A stretch of DNA of 64,000 nt from Planctomycetia bacterium (GTDB lineage: Bacteria; Planctomycetota; Planctomycetia; Pirellulales; UBA1268). A program made the position numbers and the translations under genes. The stretch spans positions 1-64,000 of the forward strand of contig JAPLNR010000057.1 in assembly GCA_026401035.1 (NCBI GenBank), written 5' to 3'. Under the pieces are notes generated by a model, which made no database searches, was not told where the DNA came from, and was given only the letters and a program-made list of their open reading frames with translations. Positions 1-7,498 of this stretch are shown here, piece after piece. Within the stretch, counting starts at the first letter, position 1. Each line of letters opens with the position of its first letter.

Positions 1-693
1 ACCCTGGTGGAGCTGTTGGTCGTGATTGCGATCATCGGCCTGATGATCGGCCTGCTGCTGCCAGCCGTACAGTCGGCCCGGGAGGCGGGGCGGCGGACGA
101 CCTGCAAGTCGAACCTGAAGCAGATCGGGATCGCTTTCCAGCTGTATCTCGATCGCAAGAGCCGGGGAAAGTTTCCGGATGCGGCAGTGCTGCCGAGTGC
201 GGAATTGGATTTTTACGCGTCACCATCTTCGTCCAACCCGAGGCCGATCAGGCCCAGTATCGCCGACGTGCTGGGCTCCTACACGGAAAACAGCCGTGAA
301 ACCTTTCGCTGCCCTTCGGACAGCGTTTTCTTCGTGAGGTCGGGCCCCAAGGCGGATGAGATAAAGGCGAAGTGGGAGGCAATTCCCACGGCTGACCGTC
401 CCAAGGAATATGAAACCCTTGCGTATGAGGGCACGAGTTACGAATACCCGGCCTTGCGGCTTGCCAACAAGACTCGCGAACAAGCGTTGACGTCGCGACG
501 TCTCGGGAGCAATCTTGCGTCTTCGAAGCTCTGGGTGCTGTATGAGTTTGGCGCGTTTCATGCCGCCGGTTTTGGGGCATTCGCTGCCGGCGAAGAAACA
601 GATACGAACCGGAACGAGGACGATTCCAGCTGGACTCCACCCGAGGGGGCCCGCAACTTCCTTTACTTTGACGGCCACGTCGACAATCTCTAG
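1..693 (+). CDS. DUF1559 prepilin-like protein (5' end outside window)
   Basis: The frame is open from base 1 and starts inside the gene. The first visible residues, [13 protein letters not shown], are the hydrophobic stretch that follows the prepilin peptidase site in type IV pilin-like proteins, followed by [15 protein letters not shown], which is typical of the planctomycete DUF1559 family. The C-terminus ([12 protein letters not shown]) carries the FDGHV motif seen at the end of that family. About 230 residues are visible and only a few N-terminal ones are missing. By family, this is a surface or secreted pseudopilin-like protein anchored by its N-terminal helix; its real function is unknown. 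The next gene starts 11 bases after the stop and is probably cotranscribed. Confidence 0.9.
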   Translation, partial: TLVELLVVIAIIGLMIGLLLPAVQSAREAGRRTTCKSNLKQIGIAFQLYLDRKSRGKFPDAAVLPSAELDFYASPSSSNPRPIRPSIADVLGSYTENSRETFRCPSDSVFFVRSGPKADEIKAKWEAIPTADRPKEYETLAYEGTSYEYPALRLANKTREQALTSRRLGSNLASSKLWVLYEFGAFHAAGFGAFAAGEETDTNRNEDDSSWTPPEGARNFLYFDGHVDNL

Positions 694-704
694 TAAGGTG
701 CACG

Positions 705-1376
705 ATGAGCACGGCTTCTGAGGGTTCCTCCGGAACGGCACTGCGTTGGGGCGGCATTCTGCTCGCATTGGCCCTGCTGGCGTTTCTCTTCGCCTGGTTC
801 ATGGGCTGGATCCGGTTCACGACCGACCCACGCGTGGTCGAGATTCGCAAAATGCAGGAGGAGGCCCGGCAGAAGTTCGTGGCCAACGGAGGGCCGAATA
901 CGCTGGTCGAGGCGACGGAAGCCGTCGTTGCCATGGCGCAGATCCGGCAGAAGGTCGAAAGCCTGCCCGAGAATCTTCGCCCGCAGGCGGAACGCAGCGG
1001 TGGCAGCATGTTTCGCACGGCCATGCGGGCACGGATCGATGGCTACTTCGCACTGCCTCCGGAAAAGCGGCAGGCGGAGCTCGACCGGCAGATCAAACAG
1101 GAAGAGATGATGCGAAAGGCGTTCGAGACCGCGGGAGCTGTCGCCAGTGCTTTCGGTGGCGGTGGCGGTTCAAGCAACGCGGCCGCCGGCGGCTCTGCCC
1201 CGACACAGCAGGGCGGCGGTGCACCGCGAAGCCGCACCGAGGAAAGCCGCAATAACTGGCGGAAGCAGATGATCGACCGCACTACTCCGGAGCAGCGAGC
1301 CCGCTACGTCGAATACCGCCGGGCGATGGAAAAGCGGCGGGAGCAGCTCGGCATGCCGTCGGGCGGGCCACGGTAG
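705..1376 (+). CDS. membrane-anchored hypothetical protein
   Basis: A 223-residue protein I cannot assign to a named family. Residues about 12-32 form one hydrophobic segment (GGILLALALLAFLFAWFMGW), followed by a charged, probably helical region, a Gly/Ser/Ala-rich linker around residues 145-170 and an Arg-rich tail. This suggests a single-pass membrane protein with a soluble C-terminal part. The start is supported by AAGG six bases upstream. It follows the DUF1559 gene closely, so it may assist that surface protein; this is inference from position only. Confidence 0.75.
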   Translation: MSTASEGSSGTALRWGGILLALALLAFLFAWFMGWIRFTTDPRVVEIRKMQEEARQKFVANGGPNTLVEATEAVVAMAQIRQKVESLPENLRPQAERSGGSMFRTAMRARIDGYFALPPEKRQAELDRQIKQEEMMRKAFETAGAVASAFGGGGGSSNAAAGGSAPTQQGGGAPRSRTEESRNNWRKQMIDRTTPEQRARYVEYRRAMEKRREQLGMPSGGPR

Positions 1377-1395
1377 TTCCCGAGGCGTCGACACC

Positions 1396-1656
1396 ATGGC
1401 GGACACGCTCGGCCTCCTCGAGGAATCGTTGCAACTCGCCCGCGATCTTGGCTATCGCGTCCGCGAGGAGGCGTTGGGCGACCTGCCGGGCGGAAGTTGC
1501 TCCCTCGGGGGCGCTCCGCACATTCTCCTCAATCTCGAGCAACCGTCGGCTGACCGTCTCGACATCCTGCTCCGCTCGCTCGCCGCCGATCCGCGGGTGA
1601 CCGAACAGCCGCTCAGCCGCCTGCTCAGGGCCCGGCTCGACGCGATCGTGAAGTAG
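1396..1656 (+). CDS. small hypothetical protein, 86 aa
   Basis: A short soluble protein with no signal peptide or membrane segment, starting MADTLGLLEESLQLA. It has an amphipathic, Leu/Asp/Arg-rich composition and a central LGGAPHILLNLEQPSADRLDILLRSL-type region that resembles small conserved planctomycete proteins, but I cannot give a function. The start has GAGG 11 bases upstream. It lies 19 bases after the previous gene. Its TAG stop is the first three bases of the repeat element that fills the gap to nadD, so the repeat may define the C-terminus. Confidence 0.65.
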   Translation: MADTLGLLEESLQLARDLGYRVREEALGDLPGGSCSLGGAPHILLNLEQPSADRLDILLRSLAADPRVTEQPLSRLLRARLDAIVK

Positions 1657-1690
1657 GACAGTCTCAATCCTGCCCCACTTCCTTACGATT

Positions 1691-1828
1691 CCCGATGCTG
1701 AGGAGCCGGTCGGCTGAAGCTCGACGAGCATTGGAGTTTTCGCTGGGTTGAGGTCGGCATTGCCACGCGACCGAGGTGCGAAAAATCCACGCGAAGGAGA
1801 CTTCTGCCGCCGGCGAACAATGCGGCCA
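1691..1828 (+). repeat. R1 repeat, copy A
   Basis: Shares the R1 core with the other copies: CCCGATGCTGAGGAGCC at the left, GCATTGGAGTTTTCGCT, then GCGAAAAATCCACGCG, and CTTCTGCCG near the right. The arms around 1705-1719 and 1801-1814 are largely complementary, and TTTTCGC pairs with GCGAAAA inside them. No reading frame is conserved between copies. Confidence 0.8.
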
Positions 1829-1848
1829 GCCGGCTCATGCCAGACCAT

Positions 1849-1866
1849 GACAGGCTAAAGCCTGTC
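1849..1866. repeat. R0 palindrome
   Basis: GACAGGCTAAAGCCTGTC: two 8-base arms with a 2-base centre. It lies directly after the nadD stop codon on the minus strand. As RNA it would form a tight hairpin and might act as a terminator or 3' end protector, but no U-tract follows. Confidence 0.75.
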
Positions 1867-2484
1867 CTACTCATAGAGCACATGGGTGGCGATGTAGCGC
1901 CCCACGGCCCGCGGCGTGCGGTAGCGGATGCTGCGGCCCGCGGTGACGGCGGCCCGCAGGTCGCTCGCACGGATGCCGATCGCGGGGCAGGTCACGCGTT
2001 CCGCGGCGATCTTCGCGGCCCGTGCCGGGCCGATGAGCGCCGCCAGGCGCGGTTCGCGGACGAGCATCTCGACATCGTCCACGCCCGCCCGCTCCACGGC
2101 GATCACGTCGGCAAGCGCGAGGATGCGTTCGGGCTCGCGCCAGGTGGGGAGATCGGCGAGTGCGTCGGGGCCAAGGATCAGCAGGAGCGTGTCGTCGGGG
2201 TGCTGGTGCTTCAGCCGCGTGAGCGTGTCGACGGTGTAGCTGACGCCGCCGTGGTCGATTTCGTCGGTCGAGATGGCGAATCCCGGGTGTCCGCCGGTCG
2301 CGAGCTTCAGCATCTCGACGCGGTGAACGGCATCCGCGAGCGGTCGGCCCTGCTTGTGCGGTGGAATCGACGCCGGCAGGAAAAGCACCCGGTCGAGGCC
2401 GGCCTGCTCGCGGCAGCATTCGGCCACGATCAGGTGACCGATGTGGACCGGATCGAAACTCCCGCCATACAGGCCGATGCGCAT
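1867..2484 (-). CDS. nadD: nicotinate-nucleotide adenylyltransferase
   Basis: Transfers AMP from ATP to nicotinate mononucleotide, the penultimate step of cytoplasmic NAD synthesis. The 205-residue product has the family's usual length and starts MRIGLYGGSFDPVHIGHL, with the nucleotidyltransferase (H/T)xGH signature. The C-terminal part has the second conserved motif region around IGIRASDLRAAVTAGRSIRYRTP, corresponding to the SxTxxR helix. The ATG at 2484 was chosen because the protein begins exactly at the family's first beta-strand and GAGGGAAG lies just upstream. It is divergent from priA with 36 bases between the two starts, so the promoters must overlap. The stop codon is supplied by the repeat element downstream. 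Confidence 0.95.
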   Translation of the reverse strand: MRIGLYGGSFDPVHIGHLIVAECCREQAGLDRVLFLPASIPPHKQGRPLADAVHRVEMLKLATGGHPGFAISTDEIDHGGVSYTVDTLTRLKHQHPDDTLLLILGPDALADLPTWREPERILALADVIAVERAGVDDVEMLVREPRLAALIGPARAAKIAAERVTCPAIGIRASDLRAAVTAGRSIRYRTPRAVGRYIATHVLYE

Positions 2485-2520
2485 CGCTCTTCCCTCACTG
2501 CATGCTCTAATCTGCGGACG

Positions 2521-4818
2521 ATGCCCAAGCATACGAGCCAGCGACAGCTCTTCGAAAGCCAGCCCGCCTGGGTCGAGGACGATGCGCGCCGCGGCACGGT
2601 CGCCACCGTCGTTCTGCCGGACGGCGTCGACAAACCGCTCGATTATCTGGTGCCCGAGTCGCTGGCCGGGGCGGTCGAGCCCGGGCGTCGCGTCCGCGTG
2701 CCGCTGGGCCGTGGCAATCGCGAACGCATCGCCTACTGCGTGGCCGTGCGGTCGGGCGAACTGCCGCAGCACCCGCTCAAGTCGGTGGCCGGGGTGGAGG
2801 ACGATGCGCCGCTGCTCTCCCGCCGGATGCTCGACCTGACGAAGTGGATGGCCGACCGCTGGCTGGCCCGCTGGGGCGAGGTGCTCGAGGCGGTGCTGCC
2901 GGCCGGTGTACGGCTCAGCCGCAAGCCCCGCATGACCACGCTGCTGATGGCGACGGGGGCCGAGCCCGCCCGCCGGCTCAACCCCGCGCAGGCCGCCGTG
3001 CTCGCGGCCGCCACTGACCCCAGATCGGCCGAGGACCTGGCCAGGGAATCGGGCGCGAGCCGCGCGGTGGTGGCCCGGCTCGTGAAGGTGGGACTATTGC
3101 GGGAGGCCGGCGCAGTCGAACGGAGCGTGGGCGGCGGCGACGCCCGCAGGCCGATCAGCCACGAGCGGCCCGATCAACTGTCGCCCGCGCAGGCACGGGC
3201 ACTCGAGGCCATTGTCTCTGCCGTGCGGGCCGGCCGTCACGAGACGGTCGTGCTCTTCGGCGTGACCGGCAGCGGCAAGACGGAGGTCTACCTGCAGGCC
3301 GTCGAGGAGACGCTCGCTGCAGGAAAGCAGGCGATCGTGCTCGTGCCGGAGATCAGTCTGACGCCGCAGACATGCGACCGCTTCCGGGCCCGCTTCGGCA
3401 GCGTGGCCGTTCTCCACAGCCACCTCACGCCCGCCGAACGCCACGACCAGTGGCGGGAGATCGCCGCGGGCCGGGTCGGCGTGGTCGTCGGCGCACGCAG
3501 CGCCATCTTCGCACCGACGCCGCGGCTGGGGCTCATCGTCATCGACGAGGAGCATGAGAATTCATTCAAGCAGGCCACGGCTCCGCGCTATCATGCCCGC
3601 GACGTGGCCGAGTGGATCGCCCGCGCGGAGGGCGTGCCGCTGGTGCTGGGTTCGGCGACACCGTCGCTCGAAACGTTCAGCCACTGCCTGCAGGGCACGT
3701 GGAAGATGTGCCGGCTCGCCGATCGCGTCGGCGGCTCGCAATTGCCGGCCGTGATCACCGTCGACTTGCGGGATCCCAAGAGTCGCTCCCGGGGCTCGGT
3801 CAGCCCGCGGCTGGCCGCCGGCATCAACTGGGCGCTCGACGGCGGCGGGCAGGTGATGCTGCTGCTCAACCGCCGCGGCTTCGCCACGCAGGTGCAGTGC
3901 CGGTCCTGCGGCCATGCCGTCCGCTGCCCGCAGTGCGATCTCGCGCTCACGCTCCACCAGCCGGGCAATCGCGGCATCTGCCACGGCTGCGGCCTCGTGA
4001 ACCGGGTACCGGCCGACTGTCCGGAATGCCGGGCCCCAAAGCTCGCCCAGCGGGGCACGGGCACGCAGCGGCTGGAGGAGGAGATCCGCCGGCTTTTTCC
4101 CGGCACCCGGGTGGCCCGCATGGACACCGACACGATGCAATCCCGCGGCAGCCACGAACGCACGCTCGACGCATTCCGCGCGCGGGAGATCGACATCCTC
4201 GTGGGCACGCAGATGATCGCCAAGGGTCTCGACTTCCCCTCCGTGATGCTCGTGGGCGTGGTCAATGCCGATGCTGCGCTGCATCTCGCCGATTTCCGTG
4301 CCGCAGAACGCACCTGCCAGCTCGTCACGCAGGTGTCGGGCCGCAGCGGCCGCGGGCCGCTGGGCGGCCGCGTCGTCGTGCAGACGAGCACGCCCGACCA
4401 CCCCGCGCTCAGCGCCGCGGCAAAGCACGACTACGAGGCCTTCGTGCGGAGCGAGTTGCCGATCCGTGAAACCCTGCTTTACCCGCCCTTCGGCAGCATC
4501 GTGCGGATCGTCGTCCGCAGTGTCGACGAGCAGGCCGCCGCCAACTGGGCAGGCCACATCACCGACCGGCTCCGCAAGGAGGTGGCACTGCTGGCCGCAG
4601 CGGCATCCGGCAGCGGTTCGGCCGAACCGAAGATCCGCGTGCTCGGCCCGGCCCCGGCACCGATCACACGGCTCCGCGACCGCTTCCGCTGGCATCTGCA
4701 GGTTCAGGGCCCCGACGGCGACATCCTTCGCGACGTCGTCCGCCGCGCGACCGCCACCCTGCAAACACCCGACAACGTCGCCTGGATCATCGACGTCGAT
4801 CCAGTAGAGATGCTCTAG
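2521..4818 (+). CDS. priA: primosomal protein N' (replication restart helicase)
   Basis: A 3'-to-5' helicase that loads the replisome at stalled forks. The 765-residue product has the expected order: N-terminal DNA-binding part, helicase lobe 1 with Walker A GVTGSGKTEV (near residue 247) and a DEEH box (near 341), a zinc insertion of eight cysteines (CRSCGH...CPQCD...CHGCG...CPEC, about residues 459-503), then lobe 2 with VGTQMIAKGLDFP and GRSGRG. The ATG at 2521 fits the family; the frame is open further upstream to 1837, but that part runs antisense through nadD. Its TAG stop is followed by GACCGACAGG, a degenerate left end of the repeat element filling the next gap. Confidence 0.96.
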   Translation: MPKHTSQRQLFESQPAWVEDDARRGTVATVVLPDGVDKPLDYLVPESLAGAVEPGRRVRVPLGRGNRERIAYCVAVRSGELPQHPLKSVAGVEDDAPLLSRRMLDLTKWMADRWLARWGEVLEAVLPAGVRLSRKPRMTTLLMATGAEPARRLNPAQAAVLAAATDPRSAEDLARESGASRAVVARLVKVGLLREAGAVERSVGGGDARRPISHERPDQLSPAQARALEAIVSAVRAGRHETVVLFGVTGSGKTEVYLQAVEETLAAGKQAIVLVPEISLTPQTCDRFRARFGSVAVLHSHLTPAERHDQWREIAAGRVGVVVGARSAIFAPTPRLGLIVIDEEHENSFKQATAPRYHARDVAEWIARAEGVPLVLGSATPSLETFSHCLQGTWKMCRLADRVGGSQLPAVITVDLRDPKSRSRGSVSPRLAAGINWALDGGGQVMLLLNRRGFATQVQCRSCGHAVRCPQCDLALTLHQPGNRGICHGCGLVNRVPADCPECRAPKLAQRGTGTQRLEEEIRRLFPGTRVARMDTDTMQSRGSHERTLDAFRAREIDILVGTQMIAKGLDFPSVMLVGVVNADAALHLADFRAAERTCQLVTQVSGRSGRGPLGGRVVVQTSTPDHPALSAAAKHDYEAFVRSELPIRETLLYPPFGSIVRIVVRSVDEQAAANWAGHITDRLRKEVALLAAAASGSGSAEPKIRVLGPAPAPITRLRDRFRWHLQVQGPDGDILRDVVRRATATLQTPDNVAWIIDVDPVEML

Positions 4819-4985
4819 GACCGACAGGAGCGTGACAGCGCCTGCGACTCCCGATGCTGAGGAGCCGGCCGGCGGAAGCTCGACGAGCATTGGAGTTTTC
4901 GCTGGATCAAGGAGACTTCTGCCGGCGGCGAACCAATCCGGCACGTCAGCGCATGCCGAGCCATGACAGGCTGAAGCCTGTCCTA
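4816..4985. repeat. composite palindromic element after priA (short R1 copy B plus R0)
   Basis: Begins at the priA stop (TAGGAC, then CGACAG) and ends CTGTCCTA. It holds a shortened R1 copy (about 4850-4940) lacking the central GCGAAAAATCC part, followed by an R0 palindrome, GACAGGCTGAAGCCTGTC, at 4965-4982. The R1-to-R0 spacer resembles that of the element after the 86-aa gene (both end in ...CCATGACAGGCT), so R1 and R0 appear to belong to one unit. Confidence 0.7.
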
Positions 4986-5004
4986 CTTTCCTGCACCTGC
5001 GACT

Positions 5005-5096
5005 CCCGATGCTGAGGAGCCGGCCGGCGGAAGCTCGACGAGCATTGGAGTTTTCGCTGGGTTGAGGAGACTTCTGCCGCCGGCAAACCAATCCGG
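5005..5096 (+). repeat. R1 repeat, short copy C
   Basis: A second shortened R1 copy about 155 bases after copy B. From CCTGCGACTCCCGATG through TTTTCGCTGG the two are nearly identical over more than 60 bases, so this looks like a recent tandem duplication. The arm GCCGGCCGGCGGAAG pairs with CTTCTGCCGCCGGC. The rest of the gap to the next gene (5097-5199) shows nothing I can assign beyond presumed promoter sequence. Confidence 0.75.
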
Positions 5097-5199
5097 GTGG
5101 TCTGCACAGGGCACAAACAGGGCAGGATTTGCTTCCGCCCGTTCCGGCTTTCACCGGGGAAACCGGGCCGGGTAGGATTGGGTCTGGAAACCATTCTCC

Positions 5200-6957
5200 A
5201 TGTCATACCGCTCATTCACCGACATCCTGGGCGAAACGAGCCTCGAGCGGAAGTGCCGCTTTCTCTTCGGGTTCTGCCTGCTCGTCCTGATCACCGGCAG
5301 CTTCTGGTGGTATGGAAGCCGCACGGAGGAGCTCGTCTACACGACGACGCGGAGCACGGGCCGGCACTTCGTCGATGCGAAGATGCTGCAGTATCACTGG
5401 GAGAAGCTCGAGCCGGACACAAAATATGCGAGCCTGATCGAGCAGCTCGGCTCGATCCTGCGGCCGCAGCCGTATCGGGCGTGGCTGCTCGACCCGAATG
5501 CGACGCTGGCGGAACGTGCGGATTACAACCGGCTCGATCAGGCGGTGCTCAACTATTTTAGGGAACGGCCCGTGGTGGCCGCGGCGGGCTCCGATGCCGA
5601 CGGCACCGCGGAGTATCGGGAGTTTCGCACGGCCGACAACAAGGAGTATCACTACTACCAGCCGATTCGCTGGAAGAGCAGCTGCAAGGTGTGCCATGAA
5701 TACCGGGGCGTGATCGGTGACGTGCCGGTGGCGCCGGGTGCGACCGCCGAGCATGTGCGGCATGCCGAGAACGACCTGATGGCCGTTGCGAAGGTCGTGA
5801 TGCCCGACTCAGCCACACGGAAGGCGATCAACTGGAACCGGGCGATCCTGCTGGCGACCGCGATCATCACGGTGTTTCTGGCGATGCTCGTCGCCTACGC
5901 GATCGTGCGGTACGTGATCGTGAAGCCGCTCGATCATCTCCGGGAGGTGAGCGACGAGGTGCGGCGTGGCAACCTGCAGGCGCGGGCCGAGATCCACACG
6001 GCCGACGAATTCGAGGATCTGGGCGTGGCATTCAACAGGATGCTGCGCGGACTCGTCGACTCGCAGGAGGAGCTGCGCAAGGTCAACGTCAGCCTCGACG
6101 ACAAGGTCGACGAGCTCGCGCAGGCCAACATGCACCTCTACGAGATGAACCGGCTGAAGAGCGATTTCCTGGCGACCATGAGCCACGAGCTCCGCACGCC
6201 GCTCAACAGCATCATCGGCTTTTCCGACGTGCTCGGCTCGATCCAGTCGCTCGACGAAAAGCAGCGCCGCTATGTGCAGAACATCCGCTCCTCGGGGCGG
6301 ATGCTGCTCGAGATGATCAACGACATTCTCGACCTCGCCAAGATCGAGGCCGGAAAGATGGAGGTGCGACCAAGCGCGTTTGCCATGGAATCGATCGTTT
6401 CGGCACAGTGCGACATGGCGCGGCCGCTGGCCGAAAAGAAAAACATCGACCTGGAATATGCGGTGGGGGCGGGGCTCGAGGCGGTCGAGCAGGATCCGGC
6501 GAAGGTGCAGCAGATCCTGGCCAACCTGCTGTCCAATGCGGTGAAGTTCACGCCCGAGGGGGGGCGAATCGACGTGCAGGCCAGCCTGGAGCCCGCTGAC
6601 GACCAGGCGGCTGCGGCGATCGTGCTCGAAGTGATCGACACGGGCGTCGGCATCGCGGCGGAGGAACAGCAGACGATCTTCGAGAAATTCCGACAGAGCC
6701 GGGTGTTTCAGACTGGTGACGACGCGATGACGCGGGAGTTTTCCGGTACCGGGCTCGGCCTCTCGATCGTCCGGGAGCTCTGCCGGCTGCTCGGCGGCGA
6801 CATCACGGTGGAGAGCCAATTGGGCCGCGGCAGCCGGTTCACCGTCCGCCTGCCGGCCAGCTTCCCGACAGAACAGGCCGGCGCCGCAGTTGTCGCCGAT
6901 GCTGGGGCACCGAATGATGCGGCGTTGGCGACGGCAGGCGGCCCGCAGCGGGCCTGA
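5200..6957 (+). CDS. membrane sensor histidine kinase with c-type haem-binding input domain
   Basis: A 585-residue kinase: transmembrane segment near residues 20-38; periplasmic DUF3365/Tll0287-like domain to about 200 containing one CKVCH motif (162-166); second transmembrane segment near 213-242; HAMP to about 290; coiled linker; HisKA with FLATMSHELRTPLN (phospho-accepting His about 329); HATPase_c with N (LLSNAVKFTPEGG), G1 (DTGVGI) and G2 (GTGLGLSIV) boxes. CXXCH in this domain type binds covalent haem, so redox or gas sensing outside the membrane is a reasonable inference. No response regulator is nearby, so the partner is unknown. The gap before it contains two R1 repeats. Confidence 0.9.
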   Translation: MSYRSFTDILGETSLERKCRFLFGFCLLVLITGSFWWYGSRTEELVYTTTRSTGRHFVDAKMLQYHWEKLEPDTKYASLIEQLGSILRPQPYRAWLLDPNATLAERADYNRLDQAVLNYFRERPVVAAAGSDADGTAEYREFRTADNKEYHYYQPIRWKSSCKVCHEYRGVIGDVPVAPGATAEHVRHAENDLMAVAKVVMPDSATRKAINWNRAILLATAIITVFLAMLVAYAIVRYVIVKPLDHLREVSDEVRRGNLQARAEIHTADEFEDLGVAFNRMLRGLVDSQEELRKVNVSLDDKVDELAQANMHLYEMNRLKSDFLATMSHELRTPLNSIIGFSDVLGSIQSLDEKQRRYVQNIRSSGRMLLEMINDILDLAKIEAGKMEVRPSAFAMESIVSAQCDMARPLAEKKNIDLEYAVGAGLEAVEQDPAKVQQILANLLSNAVKFTPEGGRIDVQASLEPADDQAAAAIVLEVIDTGVGIAAEEQQTIFEKFRQSRVFQTGDDAMTREFSGTGLGLSIVRELCRLLGGDITVESQLGRGSRFTVRLPASFPTEQAGAAVVADAGAPNDAALATAGGPQRA

Positions 6958-6971
6958 TCAAAGGAGAGTCG

Positions 6972-7463
6972 ATGGCGAAGGAACGAGCGGCGGGCGAGGT
7001 GGTGCTCTTCACGGATGGTGCCTGCAGCGGCAACCCCGGCCCCGGCGGCTGGGCCTACATCCTCAGGCATCCGGAAAGCGGCCGTGAAGCGGTGGCTTCG
7101 GGGGCCGATCCGGATACGACGAACAACCGAATGGAGCTGACGGCCGCGGTGCAGGGGCTCGCGCAGCTCAAGCGGCCCACCCGCGTCGAGCTCGTCACCG
7201 ACAGCGTCTATGTCGGAACTGGCCTCTCCGAGTGGCTGCCCAAGTGGAAGCAGCAGGGCTGGAAGCGAAAGGAGAAGGGACGGTTCGTGCCGGTCAAAAA
7301 CGAGGATCTGTGGCGGGAGCTCGACCGGCTGGCTGCGGTGCACGACGTGGTCTTCACCCACGTCGCCGGCCATGCGGGCCATCCGGAAAACGAGCGCTGC
7401 GACGAGCTCGCCGTGGCCGCCTACCAGCCGCTGCTCAAGAAAAACAAGGCGCTCAAACCGTAG
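6972..7463 (+). CDS. rnhA: ribonuclease HI
   Basis: Cleaves the RNA strand of RNA-DNA hybrids in the cytoplasm. At 163 residues it has the usual length, and all four metal-binding acidic residues are visible: Asp15 (FTDGACSGNPGPGG), Glu55 (NNRMELTAA), Asp77 (VTDSVYV) and Asp144 (ERCDELA), plus the conserved His/Gly loop VAGHAGHPEN. AAAGGAG upstream fits the ATG at 6972. It lies 14 bases after the sensor kinase and 35 bases before recG; recG and rnhA both act on R-loops and stalled forks, so the pairing is sensible. Confidence 0.97.
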   Translation: MAKERAAGEVVLFTDGACSGNPGPGGWAYILRHPESGREAVASGADPDTTNNRMELTAAVQGLAQLKRPTRVELVTDSVYVGTGLSEWLPKWKQQGWKRKEKGRFVPVKNEDLWRELDRLAAVHDVVFTHVAGHAGHPENERCDELAVAAYQPLLKKNKALKP

Positions 7464-7498
7464 CCCGCTCCGCAGTCCGCCAACGCTACACTTTGGCG

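Larger units (their letters stand above)
1654..1869. repeat. composite palindromic element filling the 86-aa gene / nadD gap
   Basis: The whole gap between two convergent genes is one element. It starts TAGGACAG (1654-1661) and ends CTGTCCTA (1862-1869), a perfect 8-base terminal inverted repeat. The first TAG is the stop of the 86-aa gene, and the last CTA read on the minus strand is the TAG stop of nadD. Inside are one long R1 copy (about 1691-1828) and one R0 palindrome (1849-1866). Confidence 0.75.

Noticed and set aside
1837-2520. In-frame N-terminal extension of priA
   Set aside because: It runs antisense through nadD and shows no similarity to PriA, whose family start matches 2521.
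3562-5154. 530-codon minus-strand frame over priA and the repeats
   Set aside because: Antisense to conserved helicase motifs and includes repeat DNA; composition is not protein-like.
7232-7498. In-frame N-terminal extension of recG
   Set aside because: It overlaps rnhA out of frame; RecG similarity begins just after 7499.
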